From the NCBI GenBank assembly GCA_964486135.1, contig CAZAKT010000007.1:1-55538 (forward strand): 55,538 nt of DNA. Reading direction: 5' to 3'. Made by a program: the position numbers and the translations under genes. A model generated the notes under the pieces. It saw only the letters and a program-made list of their open reading frames with translations. It was not told the origin of the DNA and did not search any database. Shown piece after piece: positions 7,918-16,776 of the stretch (positions are counted from its first letter, which is position 1; each line of letters starts with the position of its first letter). Source of the DNA: UBA4923 sp964486135 (GTDB taxonomy: Bacteria; Bacillota; Clostridia; Saccharofermentanales; DTU023).

Positions 7918-9228
7918 TTATAGAAGAGATGCCAGCGCCGAACCGCCTTCAAAGCCCAGGATCCTTATGGATCGGATCTCACCCGGGAGTGGCGCGGCAC
8001 CGTCCCCGCCGACGGGCCTGATCTTGACCTGTATATACTCAGGCGTATAGCCTCCCACCTCACCGGAGTCGTCAACCTGTTCGACCAGGATCTCCCTGGT
8101 CTCACCCAGCCGGCTCCCGATAACCCTTTGGGTCAAAAGCTCCGCCTTGTCGCGCAGGATTTGCGAACGGGCGGCAAGGATCGAGGGGGGAAGGCGATCC
8201 GGCAGGCTGGCCGCGGCCGTTCCGGGCCGGGCCGAGAAGCGGAAGACATGGATCCGGAGAAAGTCCATCTCTTCACAAAAGGCCAGGGTCTCCTCAAAAT
8301 CCTCCTCCGTCTCCCCGGGGAAACCTGCAATAAGGTCCGTCGTAATACAGGCCTGGGGCAGGGCTTCCCTTATAAGCCCGACGGCCTCCCGAAAGGAGGC
8401 CTTGCTGTCACGGCGGCGCATCAATCTCAAGATCCTGTCGGACCCACTTTGCAAGGAGAGGTGGAAGGAAGGGCAAAAATGCTTCAGCCTGGCCAGCCTG
8501 TCAATAAAGTCCGGACTGATCGTCCCCGATTCAAGTGAACTCAACCTGATCCGGAGCAGGCCCGGTATCTGGTCAAGTGCCTCCAGGACCGAGGCCAGGT
8601 CAGGACTCCCCTCCTCTTTGAGGTCACGGCCGTAGCAGTTGAGATTGGTCCCCGTCAGGACGATCTCCTTGAATCCCTTGGAAACGAAGAAGCGGGCCTC
8701 CTCAAGCAGGCTTTCGAGTTGCCGGCTCCTCGCCGGCCCCCGGGCCAGGCAGATGGCGCAATAGGCGCAACGGTTGTCACAGCCGTCTTGGATTTTCAGA
8801 TAGGCCCGTGTTTCCTTCGACAGGGCAGGCGCTCCCAGCTCTTCATATACCCAGCGCCCCGAATCAAGGGTGGCCAAGGGGTTTTCATCCTTGTGCCCCT
8901 CTTCCAGGGCCTGGCTTATGAGGGCGGGCAGCCTGTCCCGCTCCCGGGTACCAAGCTGGAGATCGGCCAGGCTTGAGAGGTCACTTCTTTGGGTATAGCA
9001 GCCACAGGCCACAATAAACGCCTCAGGGTTCCGGCGCCTGTAGCGCCGGAGGAGCTGGCGGGATTTCCTCTCTGCCTCCGCCGTAACCGTACAGGTATTG
9101 AGGACATAGACATCCGCCTGATCCCGTGAATCAACGAGGGTGAAGCCCCCGCGGCGGAAGGTCTCCGCCAGGGCGTCCATTTCATATTGATTGGTCTTGC
9201 ATCCAAGCGCTGTAACCGCTATTCGCAT
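7918..9228 (-). CDS. mtaB: tRNA t6A37 methylthiotransferase MtaB
   Basis: A 436-residue radical-SAM methylthiotransferase that converts t6A to ms2t6A at position 37 of ANN-decoding tRNAs. The N-terminal UPF0004 domain starts ALGCKTNQYEMDAL and contributes three cysteines (C10, C44 region NTCTVT, and CGCYTQ). The radical-SAM cluster motif is CDNRCAYC near residue 140. A C-terminal TRAM-like region follows (EILVEQVDDSG...GYTPEYIQVKI). The GCKTNQ signature points to MtaB and not MiaB. Start ATG 9228 is preceded by GGAAGAG. Confidence 0.96.
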   Translation of the reverse strand: MRIAVTALGCKTNQYEMDALAETFRRGGFTLVDSRDQADVYVLNTCTVTAEAERKSRQLLRRYRRRNPEAFIVACGCYTQRSDLSSLADLQLGTRERDRLPALISQALEEGHKDENPLATLDSGRWVYEELGAPALSKETRAYLKIQDGCDNRCAYCAICLARGPARSRQLESLLEEARFFVSKGFKEIVLTGTNLNCYGRDLKEEGSPDLASVLEALDQIPGLLRIRLSSLESGTISPDFIDRLARLKHFCPSFHLSLQSGSDRILRLMRRRDSKASFREAVGLIREALPQACITTDLIAGFPGETEEDFEETLAFCEEMDFLRIHVFRFSARPGTAAASLPDRLPPSILAARSQILRDKAELLTQRVIGSRLGETREILVEQVDDSGEVGGYTPEYIQVKIRPVGGDGAAPLPGEIRSIRILGFEGGSALASLL

Positions 9229-9262
9229 GACTCTTCCTTTCAGGTCTGACTTCCTCACGGAC

Positions 9263-9284
9263 AAAAAAAGAGCCGGCCGGCTCT
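9263..9284 (-). terminator. Rho-independent terminator of secG
   Basis: On the minus strand the palindrome AGAGCCGGCCGGCTCT is followed by seven T residues, 28 bases after the secG stop codon. It separates secG from mtaB. Confidence 0.85.
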
Positions 9285-9311
9285 CCTTCTTGTCCCGGAT
9301 GGGAATTTCTC

Positions 9312-9569
9312 TTAAGCGCCGCGGCCTGTAAGCAAATACAAGACAAGGGTGAACACGCCAAAAGAAACAGCGAATACGGTTGTCAGGGTTTTCAGGATGC
9401 CTTCCTTGGTACGGCCCTTGGTCTTGCCGTAAAAGGTATCGGCGCCGCCGGAGTCGCCCGACAGGACGCCCAGCCCCTTTGATTTGCTTTCCTGCAGCAT
9501 GACGGTCACGATAAGGCCAATGCAGGTCAGTATGTCGAGTATGGCAAAGGTGATTTGCGCGGCTCTCAT
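9312..9569 (-). CDS. secG: Preprotein translocase subunit SecG
   Basis: An 85-residue membrane protein with two hydrophobic helices (TFAILDILTCIGLIVTVML and LTTVFAVSFGVFTLVLYLL) flanking the family linker LQESKSKGLGVLSGDSGGAD. SecG assists SecYEG-mediated export. The start is ATG 9569 with GGGAGGAA upstream; an earlier in-frame ATG would add 12 unrelated residues. It has its own terminator. Confidence 0.95.
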   Translation of the reverse strand: MRAAQITFAILDILTCIGLIVTVMLQESKSKGLGVLSGDSGGADTFYGKTKGRTKEGILKTLTTVFAVSFGVFTLVLYLLTGRGA

Positions 9570-9645
9570 TTCAATTCCTCCCTCGGTGCGTCGCACGTCG
9601 AACAATCATAGCATATTATCAGGGACGGCCGCAAGTAGAAGCTTC

Positions 9646-11046
9646 CTATAGCTCATCCTCATAAGTAGGACTGGGAATCAGGGTCAGAGCATTCCGGTTC
9701 CGCTGAATGTAGAGGGGGAAGAGAATGATCAGGATGAGACCGGCCAGGTTGGTCGTCCAGGTAAAGGACCACCATATCCCTTTGACACCCAGCACTGTTT
9801 GGGACAGGAAAAAGGCCAGCGGCAGGCGGGCGATCATAAAGCTCATCTCAATGACAGAGGGCATCAGGGACTGGCCCAGGGAGGCGAAGGCGGAACTGAC
9901 CAGGATCAGGAAGCCCATCATGAGCTGCGACAGGGCGATAATCCGAAGATAGTCGACGCTGTGACCAATGGCTACAGGATCATTGAAAAAGAGCCCGGTA
10001 ATCGGCCTGGCCAGGAAGAAGAGGATGAGTGTAGTGAAGGTGCAGATAAGCGCAACCAGTGAGAAACCGGTCCAATAGCCCCGGCGGACCCGATCCTGCT
10101 TATTGGCTCCGAGATTCTGTGACATGAAGGCGTTGACGGCGGTGGCAAAACCATCTGCGGTCATCCAGGAAAGACTCTCAATCTGGACTCCCAGCCTTTG
10201 CGCGGCCACCGCCAGGTCGCCAAAACGGACGATCAAACGGGAGATGAGAATGGAGACAGTCGCATGGACAACCGACCGGATCGAGACGGGCAGGCCCAGT
10301 CTGACGAGCGGCTTCAGCCGTCCCCTCTCCAGGGGCGCCCCTATAACCTTAAGGCCGGAAAAGAAATCATTGCGGCTGACGGCAATCAGCATGAGGAGGA
10401 AGGCGATGGTCTGCGACAGGAGGGTAGCCAGCGCGGCTCCGGCTACACCCAGCTTCAGGGCCAGGATGAAAAAAGGATCCAGCATCATATTGAGCACCAG
10501 GCCCGTCACAAAGATCACAAAAGGGGTGAAGCTGTTACCTGAAGCGGTCAGGATGGCACTGTAGATCCGTCCGCCGGCTGCTGGGATCAAGCCCAGACCA
10601 ACGATCCATAAGTAGCTTTCCGTCCCGGCTATGGTCTCCAGGTCGTTGAATTGGAAGATGGCCGTTAGAGGGCCCTTGAAAAAGACGAAAATTAGGGTCA
10701 GGCTGGACGCGATCAGGTAGGCCAGCCGGAGGGCCGTTCTCGCCCAACCCCTCGCCTCCTCGGTTTTACCGGCCCCAAGCGCCTGCCCGACCAGGACTTG
10801 CCCGCCGACACGGGGCACTGCGAAGACGCTGTCCACCAGCCAGAGGAGGGTACCGGCCGTCCCGACCGACGCCACGGCCCGCTCCCCCAGGGTCGACACC
10901 CAGAACATATCGGTCAGGGTATAGGCAAGGCCGACAAAGGAAGTGGCCATAATGGGCATGGCCAGTTTGATAAGGGTCGGAAGAATCCTGCCCTTGAGCA
11001 GATCGATCTGCCTGTTAACTTGAGTTTGGTTTTCACTTATTGACAT
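9646..11046 (-). CDS. MATE family multidrug/cation exporter
   Basis: A protein of about 466 residues with twelve predicted transmembrane helices in two homologous halves (LPTLIKLAMPIMATSFVGLA near residue 24; LKPLVRLGLPVSIRSVV near 240). These are the N- and C-lobes of the MATE (MatE) fold, which extrudes drugs using Na+ or H+ gradients. LLWLVDSVFAVPRVGGQVLV and VGQALGAGK are MATE-typical. The likely start is ATG 11046; a TTG six bases upstream is possible and the ribosome-binding site is weak. It is transcribed divergently from rnfC. Substrate unknown. Confidence 0.92.
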   Translation of the reverse strand: MSISENQTQVNRQIDLLKGRILPTLIKLAMPIMATSFVGLAYTLTDMFWVSTLGERAVASVGTAGTLLWLVDSVFAVPRVGGQVLVGQALGAGKTEEARGWARTALRLAYLIASSLTLIFVFFKGPLTAIFQFNDLETIAGTESYLWIVGLGLIPAAGGRIYSAILTASGNSFTPFVIFVTGLVLNMMLDPFFILALKLGVAGAALATLLSQTIAFLLMLIAVSRNDFFSGLKVIGAPLERGRLKPLVRLGLPVSIRSVVHATVSILISRLIVRFGDLAVAAQRLGVQIESLSWMTADGFATAVNAFMSQNLGANKQDRVRRGYWTGFSLVALICTFTTLILFFLARPITGLFFNDPVAIGHSVDYLRIIALSQLMMGFLILVSSAFASLGQSLMPSVIEMSFMIARLPLAFFLSQTVLGVKGIWWSFTWTTNLAGLILIILFPLYIQRNRNALTLIPSPTYEDEL

Positions 11047-11169
11047 TTCCAAATGATTTTAACACAGAACTTTCATCTATCAGGGACGGTTTCAAGGGCT
11101 CCGGCATTGAAAGACGGGCCTGCTTGTCATAAACTGGGTAGTAGATTCTGGGCGGGGGTTTTAAATTAA

Positions 11170-12528
11170 ATGATTCAAATGAACCTCTTTGGTTTATCGC
11201 GTTCGATTCATCCAAAAGATAATAAGAACACGACTGACAAGGCGATCAAGCCGCTTCGCGACTTTGAAAAGGTGTCCATTCCGCTCAATATGCAAACGGG
11301 CCCTGGTTGCGAATCCCTGGTTAAAAAAGGCGATCAGGTTCTTGTGGGCCAGACCCTGGGGGAACCGATAGGCCCCTGGAGTGTTCCTGTCCATGCCAGC
11401 ATCTCCGGCCAGGTTGAGTCGGTGAGCATGCAGATCCTGAGCGATGGTGGACACGCCGAGTACGTAACCATCCTCTCGGACGGCCAGGAGACACTTTCGC
11501 CCGAAGTGGTCCCCCCCCGGATTGAAAGCAGGACGGACTTTCTGGAAGCCGTGCGCGATGCCGGCCTGGTCGGATTGGGCGGCGCGGCCTTCCCGACCCA
11601 TATCAAGCTTGATCCCCCTCCAGGCAAAAAGATCGATACCCTGATCGTCAACGCGGCCGAATGCGAGCCCTACATTACAGTCGACCACCGGATTTGTGTT
11701 GAAGGGGCCGATTACGCGGTCCGGGGCGCCCTGGCTGTCGCCCGCTGGTGCGGGATCGACACCCTTGTTTTCGGAATTGAGGACAATAAGAGGGAGGCGG
11801 CCAGATCCCTCAAGGAAGCGATCGGCCGGGCGGCCGATTCCGGGGAATTCCCCGCCGGCGGCGTCCGCGTCCAGATCCTTCCAACCGCCTACCCTACAGG
11901 CGCTGAAAAGGTCCTGATCCGGCTCGTCAACGGCCGGATCGTCCCTGAGGGTGGCCTGCCGGCCGATGTCGGCGTCATCGTACAGAATGTGACCACCCTT
12001 CATTTTCTTGCCCGCTATCTTGAGACGGGCCTCCCCCTCATCAAAAAAGCCATTACACTTGACGGGAGCGCCCTCCGGTCGCCGGGCAATTTTGAGGTCC
12101 CCATCGGGGCGGCGATCGCGGATGTGATCGAAAAGGCTGGAGGAACAAAAACCAAAGCTGCCAAGATCATTATGGGGGGGCCTATGATGGGGGTTGCCGT
12201 CGATGATATCGCCCGCCCCATCCTGAAGCACAACAATGCCATCCTGGTCTTCGACGAGACGGATGCCGTCCTCCCGGAGGAATCAGCTTGCATCTTCTGC
12301 GGCCGTTGCGCGCGGGCCTGCCCCATGCGCCTCCTGCCCATGGCCCTGGACAAGGCGGCCCGGGCCAACAACCCGATCGAACTGGAAAATCGGCATGTTA
12401 TGAACTGTATCGAGTGTGGCAGCTGTTCCTATGTCTGCCCGGCCAAAAGATACCTGGTACAAAATATCCGCAATGGCAAGATGATTGTTCGCGCCGCCGC
12501 TTCGCGTGAAAAAGGAGGGAAAGCCTGA
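11170..12528 (+). CDS. rnfC: Electron transport complex subunit RnfC
   Basis: A 452-residue peripheral subunit of the ferredoxin:NAD+ oxidoreductase (Rnf), carrying the NADH/FMN module and two [4Fe-4S] clusters. Visible are the N-terminal RSIHPKDNK segment, GLGGAAFPTHIKL of the flavin/NAD fold, VNAAECEPYITVDH, a SLBB-like stretch after FEVPIGAAIADVIE, and two cluster motifs near the end (CIFCGRCARACP and CIECGSCSYVCP). It is the first gene of rnfCDGEAB; its stop overlaps the rnfD start by one base. ATG 11170 has only a G-run about 11 bases upstream. Confidence 0.96.
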   Translation: MIQMNLFGLSRSIHPKDNKNTTDKAIKPLRDFEKVSIPLNMQTGPGCESLVKKGDQVLVGQTLGEPIGPWSVPVHASISGQVESVSMQILSDGGHAEYVTILSDGQETLSPEVVPPRIESRTDFLEAVRDAGLVGLGGAAFPTHIKLDPPPGKKIDTLIVNAAECEPYITVDHRICVEGADYAVRGALAVARWCGIDTLVFGIEDNKREAARSLKEAIGRAADSGEFPAGGVRVQILPTAYPTGAEKVLIRLVNGRIVPEGGLPADVGVIVQNVTTLHFLARYLETGLPLIKKAITLDGSALRSPGNFEVPIGAAIADVIEKAGGTKTKAAKIIMGGPMMGVAVDDIARPILKHNNAILVFDETDAVLPEESACIFCGRCARACPMRLLPMALDKAARANNPIELENRHVMNCIECGSCSYVCPAKRYLVQNIRNGKMIVRAAASREKGGKA

Positions 12529-13460
12529 TGTTGCACGTTTCCGCCTCCCCCCACATCCGCGACCGGATCACGACCCGCACCATCATGCTCCAGGTCATCA
12601 TCGCGCTTATGCCTGTCGTCATTGCCTCCTTTTTTATCTTTGGCCTGGCAGGCCCCATGCTCTTCCTGGTCAGCGCCGGACTGGCAGTTGCCTTTGAGGC
12701 CATCTCCCGGCTTGTTATGAAGCGGGAGCAGACCATCAGCGATCTCTCAGCTGTCGTCACCGGTCTCCTGCTTGCGGCCGGACTTCCCGCCAACTGTCCA
12801 CTTTGGGTCCTGGCAATTGGCAACTTCGTCGCCATCGTGGTCGTCAAGCAGATGTTCGGCGGCCTGGGAGACAACTTCGCCAACCCGGCCGTCACGGCCC
12901 GCATCGTCCTGTCGGTGTCCTTTGCCGGCCAAATCTCCAACTTTGCCATCGCCGGGGATTTCCCGGGCGTCGATCTGATCTCGAGCGCGACCCCCCTCAT
13001 GATCGCCAAGACTAACGGGGGGAACCTGCCCTCCACCCTGGATCTTTTCCTGGGCCGCCATGCCGGTTCAATTGGTGAAACCTGTGTGGCCGCGCTCCTG
13101 GCCGGCGGCCTTTTCCTGCTCGTCCGGGGCATCATCGACCTCTGGGCCCCCCTGGCCTTTATCGGCAGCACCCTCCTCTTCGTCACCCTGGCCGGGGCCG
13201 ATCCCCTGCTTCATCTCCTGTCGGGTGCCTTGATCCTGGCCGCCTTCTTCATGGTGACCGATTACGTGACCACGCCGACAAGCATTGGGGGGAAAATCAT
13301 CTTCGGTGTCGGGGCCGGACTGCTGACCGGCTTGCTGAGGCTCTACAGCTCCATGCCCGAGGGGGTATCCTTTGCCATCCTGCTAATGAATATCCTCACC
13401 CCCCATATTGAGCGCTGGACAGCCCCCAGGACTGTTGGAGGTGTCAAACATGCCAAATAA
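12528..13460 (+). CDS. rnfD: Electron transport complex subunit RnfD
   Basis: A 310-residue integral membrane subunit of Rnf with about nine helices, homologous to NqrB. It binds FMN covalently through a threonine; the corresponding motif here is ISSATPLM near residue 152. The segment GGLGDNFANPAVTARI is family-typical. Together with A, E and G it forms the ion-translocating core. It overlaps rnfC by 1 bp and rnfG by 11 bp. Confidence 0.95.
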   Translation: MLHVSASPHIRDRITTRTIMLQVIIALMPVVIASFFIFGLAGPMLFLVSAGLAVAFEAISRLVMKREQTISDLSAVVTGLLLAAGLPANCPLWVLAIGNFVAIVVVKQMFGGLGDNFANPAVTARIVLSVSFAGQISNFAIAGDFPGVDLISSATPLMIAKTNGGNLPSTLDLFLGRHAGSIGETCVAALLAGGLFLLVRGIIDLWAPLAFIGSTLLFVTLAGADPLLHLLSGALILAAFFMVTDYVTTPTSIGGKIIFGVGAGLLTGLLRLYSSMPEGVSFAILLMNILTPHIERWTAPRTVGGVKHAK

Positions 13461-14082
13461 TCCTGAAGAAAAGAAGGCGACCCGCCGCCGGGCCTGGCTT
13501 GAACTCGGCCCTGTGCCCGCGGCCATCCTGGTCCTGATCTGTACTGTCTGTGTAGCCCTTCTGGCCTTGACCGCCTCCGTGACGGAGGATGCCAGGGCCT
13601 ATCAGGACCAGTGGCTGGCAGATATGAATAAGCGGGAGCTCTTCCCCCAGGCCGATTCCTTTCCCGAGGAGGCGCTTGATCGCGCGGGTGAAGGCCTCCC
13701 CGGTGCCCAGGTCCTTGACTTGACCGGGCGCCAGCCCGAGATCTCCCTCCTGGCAGCGGCGGGTGTCGGCAAGGAGACGGTGGGCGTCATCATCCGTGTC
13801 TCGAGCAAGGGCTATGGCGGCCAGCTACCCGTCCTGGTCGGTTTCGACTTGTCAGGGAAGCTTGTCGGTCTTGTCGTCGACGCCTCCGGCGAAACACCCG
13901 GCCTTGGACAGAAGACGGCTGAATCAGCTTTTACAGGTCAATTCGAGGGCCGCCTGGCTGTCGATCCCTTTTCTGATATCGATGCGGTGAGCAGCGCGAC
14001 GATTTCATCCGATTCAGTGATCAACTCCGTCCGGGCAGCTTCCAAGGCCTTCAACGAACTGTTCGGGGAAGGAGGAAAATAA
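13450..14082 (+). CDS. rnfG: Electron transport complex subunit RnfG
   Basis: A 210-residue subunit with one N-terminal membrane anchor (about 19-40, VPAAILVLICTVCVALLAL) and an exported FMN-binding domain. The family's flavinylation motif is normally [S/T]GAT; here it reads DAVSSATISS (13981-14010), keeping the acceptor Thr but with Ser in place of Gly. The domain core KGYGGQLPVLVGFDLSGKL and ETPGLGQK is intact. The start is ATG 13450 with GGAGGTG upstream; the 14 codons in front belong to the overlap with rnfD. Confidence 0.94.
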   Translation: MPNNPEEKKATRRRAWLELGPVPAAILVLICTVCVALLALTASVTEDARAYQDQWLADMNKRELFPQADSFPEEALDRAGEGLPGAQVLDLTGRQPEISLLAAAGVGKETVGVIIRVSSKGYGGQLPVLVGFDLSGKLVGLVVDASGETPGLGQKTAESAFTGQFEGRLAVDPFSDIDAVSSATISSDSVINSVRAASKAFNELFGEGGK

Positions 14083-14083
14083 T

Positions 14084-14911
14084 ATGGCCAAGAAAAACTC
14101 CGCGGCCTATGAACTTACAAAAGGCATCATCAAGGAAAACCCCCTCCTCATCCTCATGTTGGGTACCTGTCCCGCCCTGGCCGTCACGACATCGGCACTC
14201 AACGGCCTGGGGATGGGCGTGGCATCGACCGCGGTCCTGATCCTCTCCAACCTTGTCATCTCCCTCCTACGGAAGGTCATCCCCGACAAGATCAGGATCC
14301 CCGCCTACATCACGATAATTGCCAGCCTGGTCACCATCCTGCAGTTCCTCCTCCAGGCCTACCTGCCCGCGCTCAACGCCTCACTGGGGATCTTCATCCC
14401 CCTCATAACCGTCAACTGCATCATTCTCGGCCGGGCTGAGGCCTTCGCCAATAACCACAGCGTCCTGATCTCGGCCATCGACGGGCTCGGCATGGGCGCC
14501 GGTTTCACCCTGGCCCTCCTCACCATCGGATCACTTCGTGAAATACTCGGTTTTGGCACTTTCTTTGGCGTCACCATGCCCTGGATCAGTGAAGGGGGCC
14601 TCCAGCCCATGATGATTTTCGGCTTGCCCGCCGGCGGCTTCGCCATCTTCGGCCTCATGGTCGCCATCACCCAGAAACTCAACAAGAAGTTCTATGGGCG
14701 GCGGCCCCAGGAGACTATGGACCGGGAACACTATCCTGGCAGTATCAGTAAAAGGACGGATGTGGTTTTTGAGGAAACCGAGATCATCGATGGGCCCCGG
14801 CCGGCCCGTACCCCCGCCCGGGACGCCGTTCCGCCAGCCGAAACCGAACCCGGCGCTTTTGTAAAAAAGGATGAAGATAAGGATTCTTCTGAAAGTGAGG
14901 ATCAGGCATGA
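14084..14911 (+). CDS. rnfE: Electron transport complex subunit RnfE with long C-terminal tail
   Basis: A 275-residue membrane subunit with about six helices, homologous to NqrD. Residues 1-205 match the family (ENPLLILMLGTCPALAVTTS, VNCIILGRAEAFA, GSLREILGFGTFFG). Beyond residue 205 comes a 70-residue hydrophilic extension rich in Asp, Glu, Pro and Ala, ending in an acidic run; most RnfE proteins stop at about 200-210 residues. It starts 1 bp after rnfG and overlaps rnfA by 4 bp. Confidence 0.95.
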   Translation: MAKKNSAAYELTKGIIKENPLLILMLGTCPALAVTTSALNGLGMGVASTAVLILSNLVISLLRKVIPDKIRIPAYITIIASLVTILQFLLQAYLPALNASLGIFIPLITVNCIILGRAEAFANNHSVLISAIDGLGMGAGFTLALLTIGSLREILGFGTFFGVTMPWISEGGLQPMMIFGLPAGGFAIFGLMVAITQKLNKKFYGRRPQETMDREHYPGSISKRTDVVFEETEIIDGPRPARTPARDAVPPAETEPGAFVKKDEDKDSSESEDQA

Positions 14912-15498
14912 AGGAATTTCTAATCATCTTATTCAGTGTCATCCTGATCGACAACCTGGTCCTCTCCCGCTTCCTGGGCGTCTGTTCCTTCCTTGGCCTG
15001 ACCAAGAATGTCAAGAATGCCATGGGGATGAGCCTGGCCGTCATTTTCGTCATGCTGATCGCCACAGCCGTCACCTACCCGATATACTGGCAGATGCTGG
15101 AGCCGGTCGGTCTTGGCTACCTGCAGACAGTTGTCTTCATCCTGGTCATCGCCTCGGTCGTCCAGGTCCTGGAGGCTGTCATCCGCAAAGCCTTCCCCCC
15201 CCTCTACAAGGCCATGGGCATCTATCTTCCCCTGATCACGACCAACTGCGCCATTTTGGGAGTCATGCTGATAAATATCCAGGAAATCTACAGCTTCGGG
15301 GCCGCCATGATGTCGTCACTGGGAGCCGGTGTCGGTTACATGCTGGCCATGTTCCTCTTCTCCGGGGTACGCGAGAAGATGGAGAAGGCTGATATTCCTG
15401 ACTTTATGGAAGGACTGCCCTCCACCTTGATGGCCGCCTCGATCGTATCGGTCTCCTTCATGGGATTCAAGGGCGTCATCGAAAATCTTTTCGGCTGA
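14908..15498 (+). CDS. rnfA: Electron transport complex subunit RnfA
   Basis: A 196-residue membrane subunit with six helices, homologous to NqrE. Family features: IDNLVLSRFLGVCSFLG at the N-terminus, ITTNCAILGVMLIN in the middle and LPSTLMAASIVSVSFMGF at the end. RnfA and RnfE together bind a membrane-embedded iron-sulfur centre in the ion pathway; the NCAIL cysteine is visible here. It overlaps rnfE by an ATGA junction. Confidence 0.96.
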   Translation: MKEFLIILFSVILIDNLVLSRFLGVCSFLGLTKNVKNAMGMSLAVIFVMLIATAVTYPIYWQMLEPVGLGYLQTVVFILVIASVVQVLEAVIRKAFPPLYKAMGIYLPLITTNCAILGVMLINIQEIYSFGAAMMSSLGAGVGYMLAMFLFSGVREKMEKADIPDFMEGLPSTLMAASIVSVSFMGFKGVIENLFG

Positions 15499-15514
15499 AC
15501 CGGAGGCCTGCTTC

Positions 15515-16357
15515 ATGCTACTTTCTCTAACCACCCATCCCATCCTCCTGCCAGCCCTCATCGGGGCCGGAATTTCCCTCCTGGCGGGTATTGTGATTTT
15601 GCTGGTCTTCCGCTTCTTTTCCGTCAAGGTCGACCCCCTCCAAAAGGAACTGGAAGCTATCCTGCCGGGCGTCAATTGCGGCGGCTGCGGCTACAGCGGT
15701 TGCGCCGCCTATGCGGCGGCCTTGGCCGATGGCTCCGAAGCCCTGACGACCCTGTGTACGGCAGGGGGTCAGGATACGGCGACGGCGGTTGCGGAGCTCA
15801 TGGGAGTCGAGGCTGGCAGGGTCATCCCCCTGGTGGCTCAGGTCTTCTGCCAGGGGACCAGAAAAAACACGACGGAGCGCTACCATTACACGGGTACGCC
15901 CCATTGCGCCTCGGCGGCCGGCCTCTTCTCAGGCCCCAACTCCTGTACTTTCGGCTGTCTTGGTTTTGGAGACTGTGTCGCTGTTTGTGAATTCAACGCC
16001 CTCTACCTCAAGGACGGTATCGCCCACGTCAACCACAACAACTGTACGGCTTGCGGTAAATGTGTCAAGGCCTGTCCCAAATTCCTGATCCGTCTGATCC
16101 CCAAGCATGAGCTGGCGACAAACGTAACCTGTTCCAATCACTGGCCGGCAAAGGTCGTTATGAAAGCCTGTAAAACCGGCTGTATCGCCTGCGGCCGTTG
16201 CGTCCGCGTCTGCCCCGTCCAGGCCATCCAGATTGAGGACAAGCTGGCCGTCATCGACCAGGAGCTCTGCATCCATTGCGGTGAGTGCGTCAAGGTTTGT
16301 CCGACAAAGGCAATCCGGCAGGGACTGCTGGACGGACCAGAGGAAGGGGACGACTGA
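15515..16357 (+). CDS. rnfB: Electron transport complex subunit RnfB
   Basis: A 280-residue ferredoxin-oxidising subunit. One N-terminal helix (about 10-32) is followed by the Rnf-type cluster motif NCGGCGYSGC near residue 54. Several [4Fe-4S] motifs then follow: CTFGCLGFGDCVAVC, CTACGKCVKACP, CKTGCIACGRCVRVCP and CIHCGECVKVCP. This matches clostridial RnfB, which carries more clusters than the proteobacterial version. GGAGG lies eight bases before ATG 15515. It is the last standard gene of the operon. Confidence 0.96.
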   Translation: MLLSLTTHPILLPALIGAGISLLAGIVILLVFRFFSVKVDPLQKELEAILPGVNCGGCGYSGCAAYAAALADGSEALTTLCTAGGQDTATAVAELMGVEAGRVIPLVAQVFCQGTRKNTTERYHYTGTPHCASAAGLFSGPNSCTFGCLGFGDCVAVCEFNALYLKDGIAHVNHNNCTACGKCVKACPKFLIRLIPKHELATNVTCSNHWPAKVVMKACKTGCIACGRCVRVCPVQAIQIEDKLAVIDQELCIHCGECVKVCPTKAIRQGLLDGPEEGDD

Positions 16358-16437
16358 TGGCAGGGGGGAAAAAGAGCAAAGGAAAAGTCAAGCATCCGCT
16401 TGACTTTCTCAAAGCCGGAAAGACCGGCCTGTCATGA
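16357..16437 (+). CDS. Possible 26-residue basic peptide at the end of the rnf operon
   Basis: The rnfB stop overlaps an ATG (TGATG) that opens a 26-codon frame encoding a very basic peptide (MAGGKKSKGKVKHPLDFL, ending KTGLS). AGGAAGGGG lies seven bases upstream, inside rnfB, so translation coupling is plausible. The reading frame contains a hairpin that may act as a terminator. I do not recognise it; it could be fortuitous. Confidence 0.3.
   Translation: MAGGKKSKGKVKHPLDFLKAGKTGLS
16383..16410 (+). terminator. Probable bidirectional terminator between rnfB and rpmB
   Basis: A 7-bp stem GTCAAGC/GCTTGAC (16387-16404) with loop ATCC is flanked by AAAA before and TTT after. It could end both the rnf transcript (plus) and the rpmB transcript (minus). 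The T-runs are short. Confidence 0.45.
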
Positions 16438-16448
16438 AGAGCTGAAGA

Positions 16449-16646
16449 TCAGGCGCGTTCGACAGCGCCACTTCTCAGGCAGCGGGTACAAACCTTCATG
16501 GTTTTCGGTACACCATCGACCACGACCTTCACTTTTTTAACATTGGCGCGCTGACGATGCAAACCGCGGCCCGAAATCTGCGAACGCGTAATCTTGATTT
16601 TTCTGCCAAAGAACATGTGTTTGTCACAAATTTCACATCTGGCCAT
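16449..16646 (-). CDS. rpmB: 50S ribosomal protein L28
   Basis: A 65-residue ribosomal protein with the L28 pattern: CEICDKHMFFGRKI at the N-terminus and a second cysteine pair CTRCLRSG near the end, forming the zinc-binding (C+) version. The start ATG 16646 has AAGGAG at good spacing. Monocistronic, convergent with rnf. Confidence 0.97.
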   Translation of the reverse strand: MARCEICDKHMFFGRKIKITRSQISGRGLHRQRANVKKVKVVVDGVPKTMKVCTRCLRSGAVERA

Positions 16647-16748
16647 TGTCTATCTCCTTAAAGGGGCGCCGCCCCATAGTAAACTCACGTAAAAGGCGCA
16701 ACTGGTATCTTAACATCATTTAATCATTCCTGCAAATCAATTGTGCGC

Positions 16749-16776
16749 TTGCATTTTCAAGAGAAAGCCTTATCAT
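16749..16776 (+). promoter_or_regulatory. Promoter of the arsR-type/P-type ATPase operon
   Basis: TTGCAT (16749-16754), a 16-bp spacer and TATCAT (16771-16776) form a sigma-A type promoter about 50 bp upstream of the regulator start. Confidence 0.6.

Noticed and set aside
11194..12231. 345-codon minus-strand frame opposite rnfC
   Set aside because: Overlaps the real rnfC entirely and shows no similarity; typical high-GC antisense frame.
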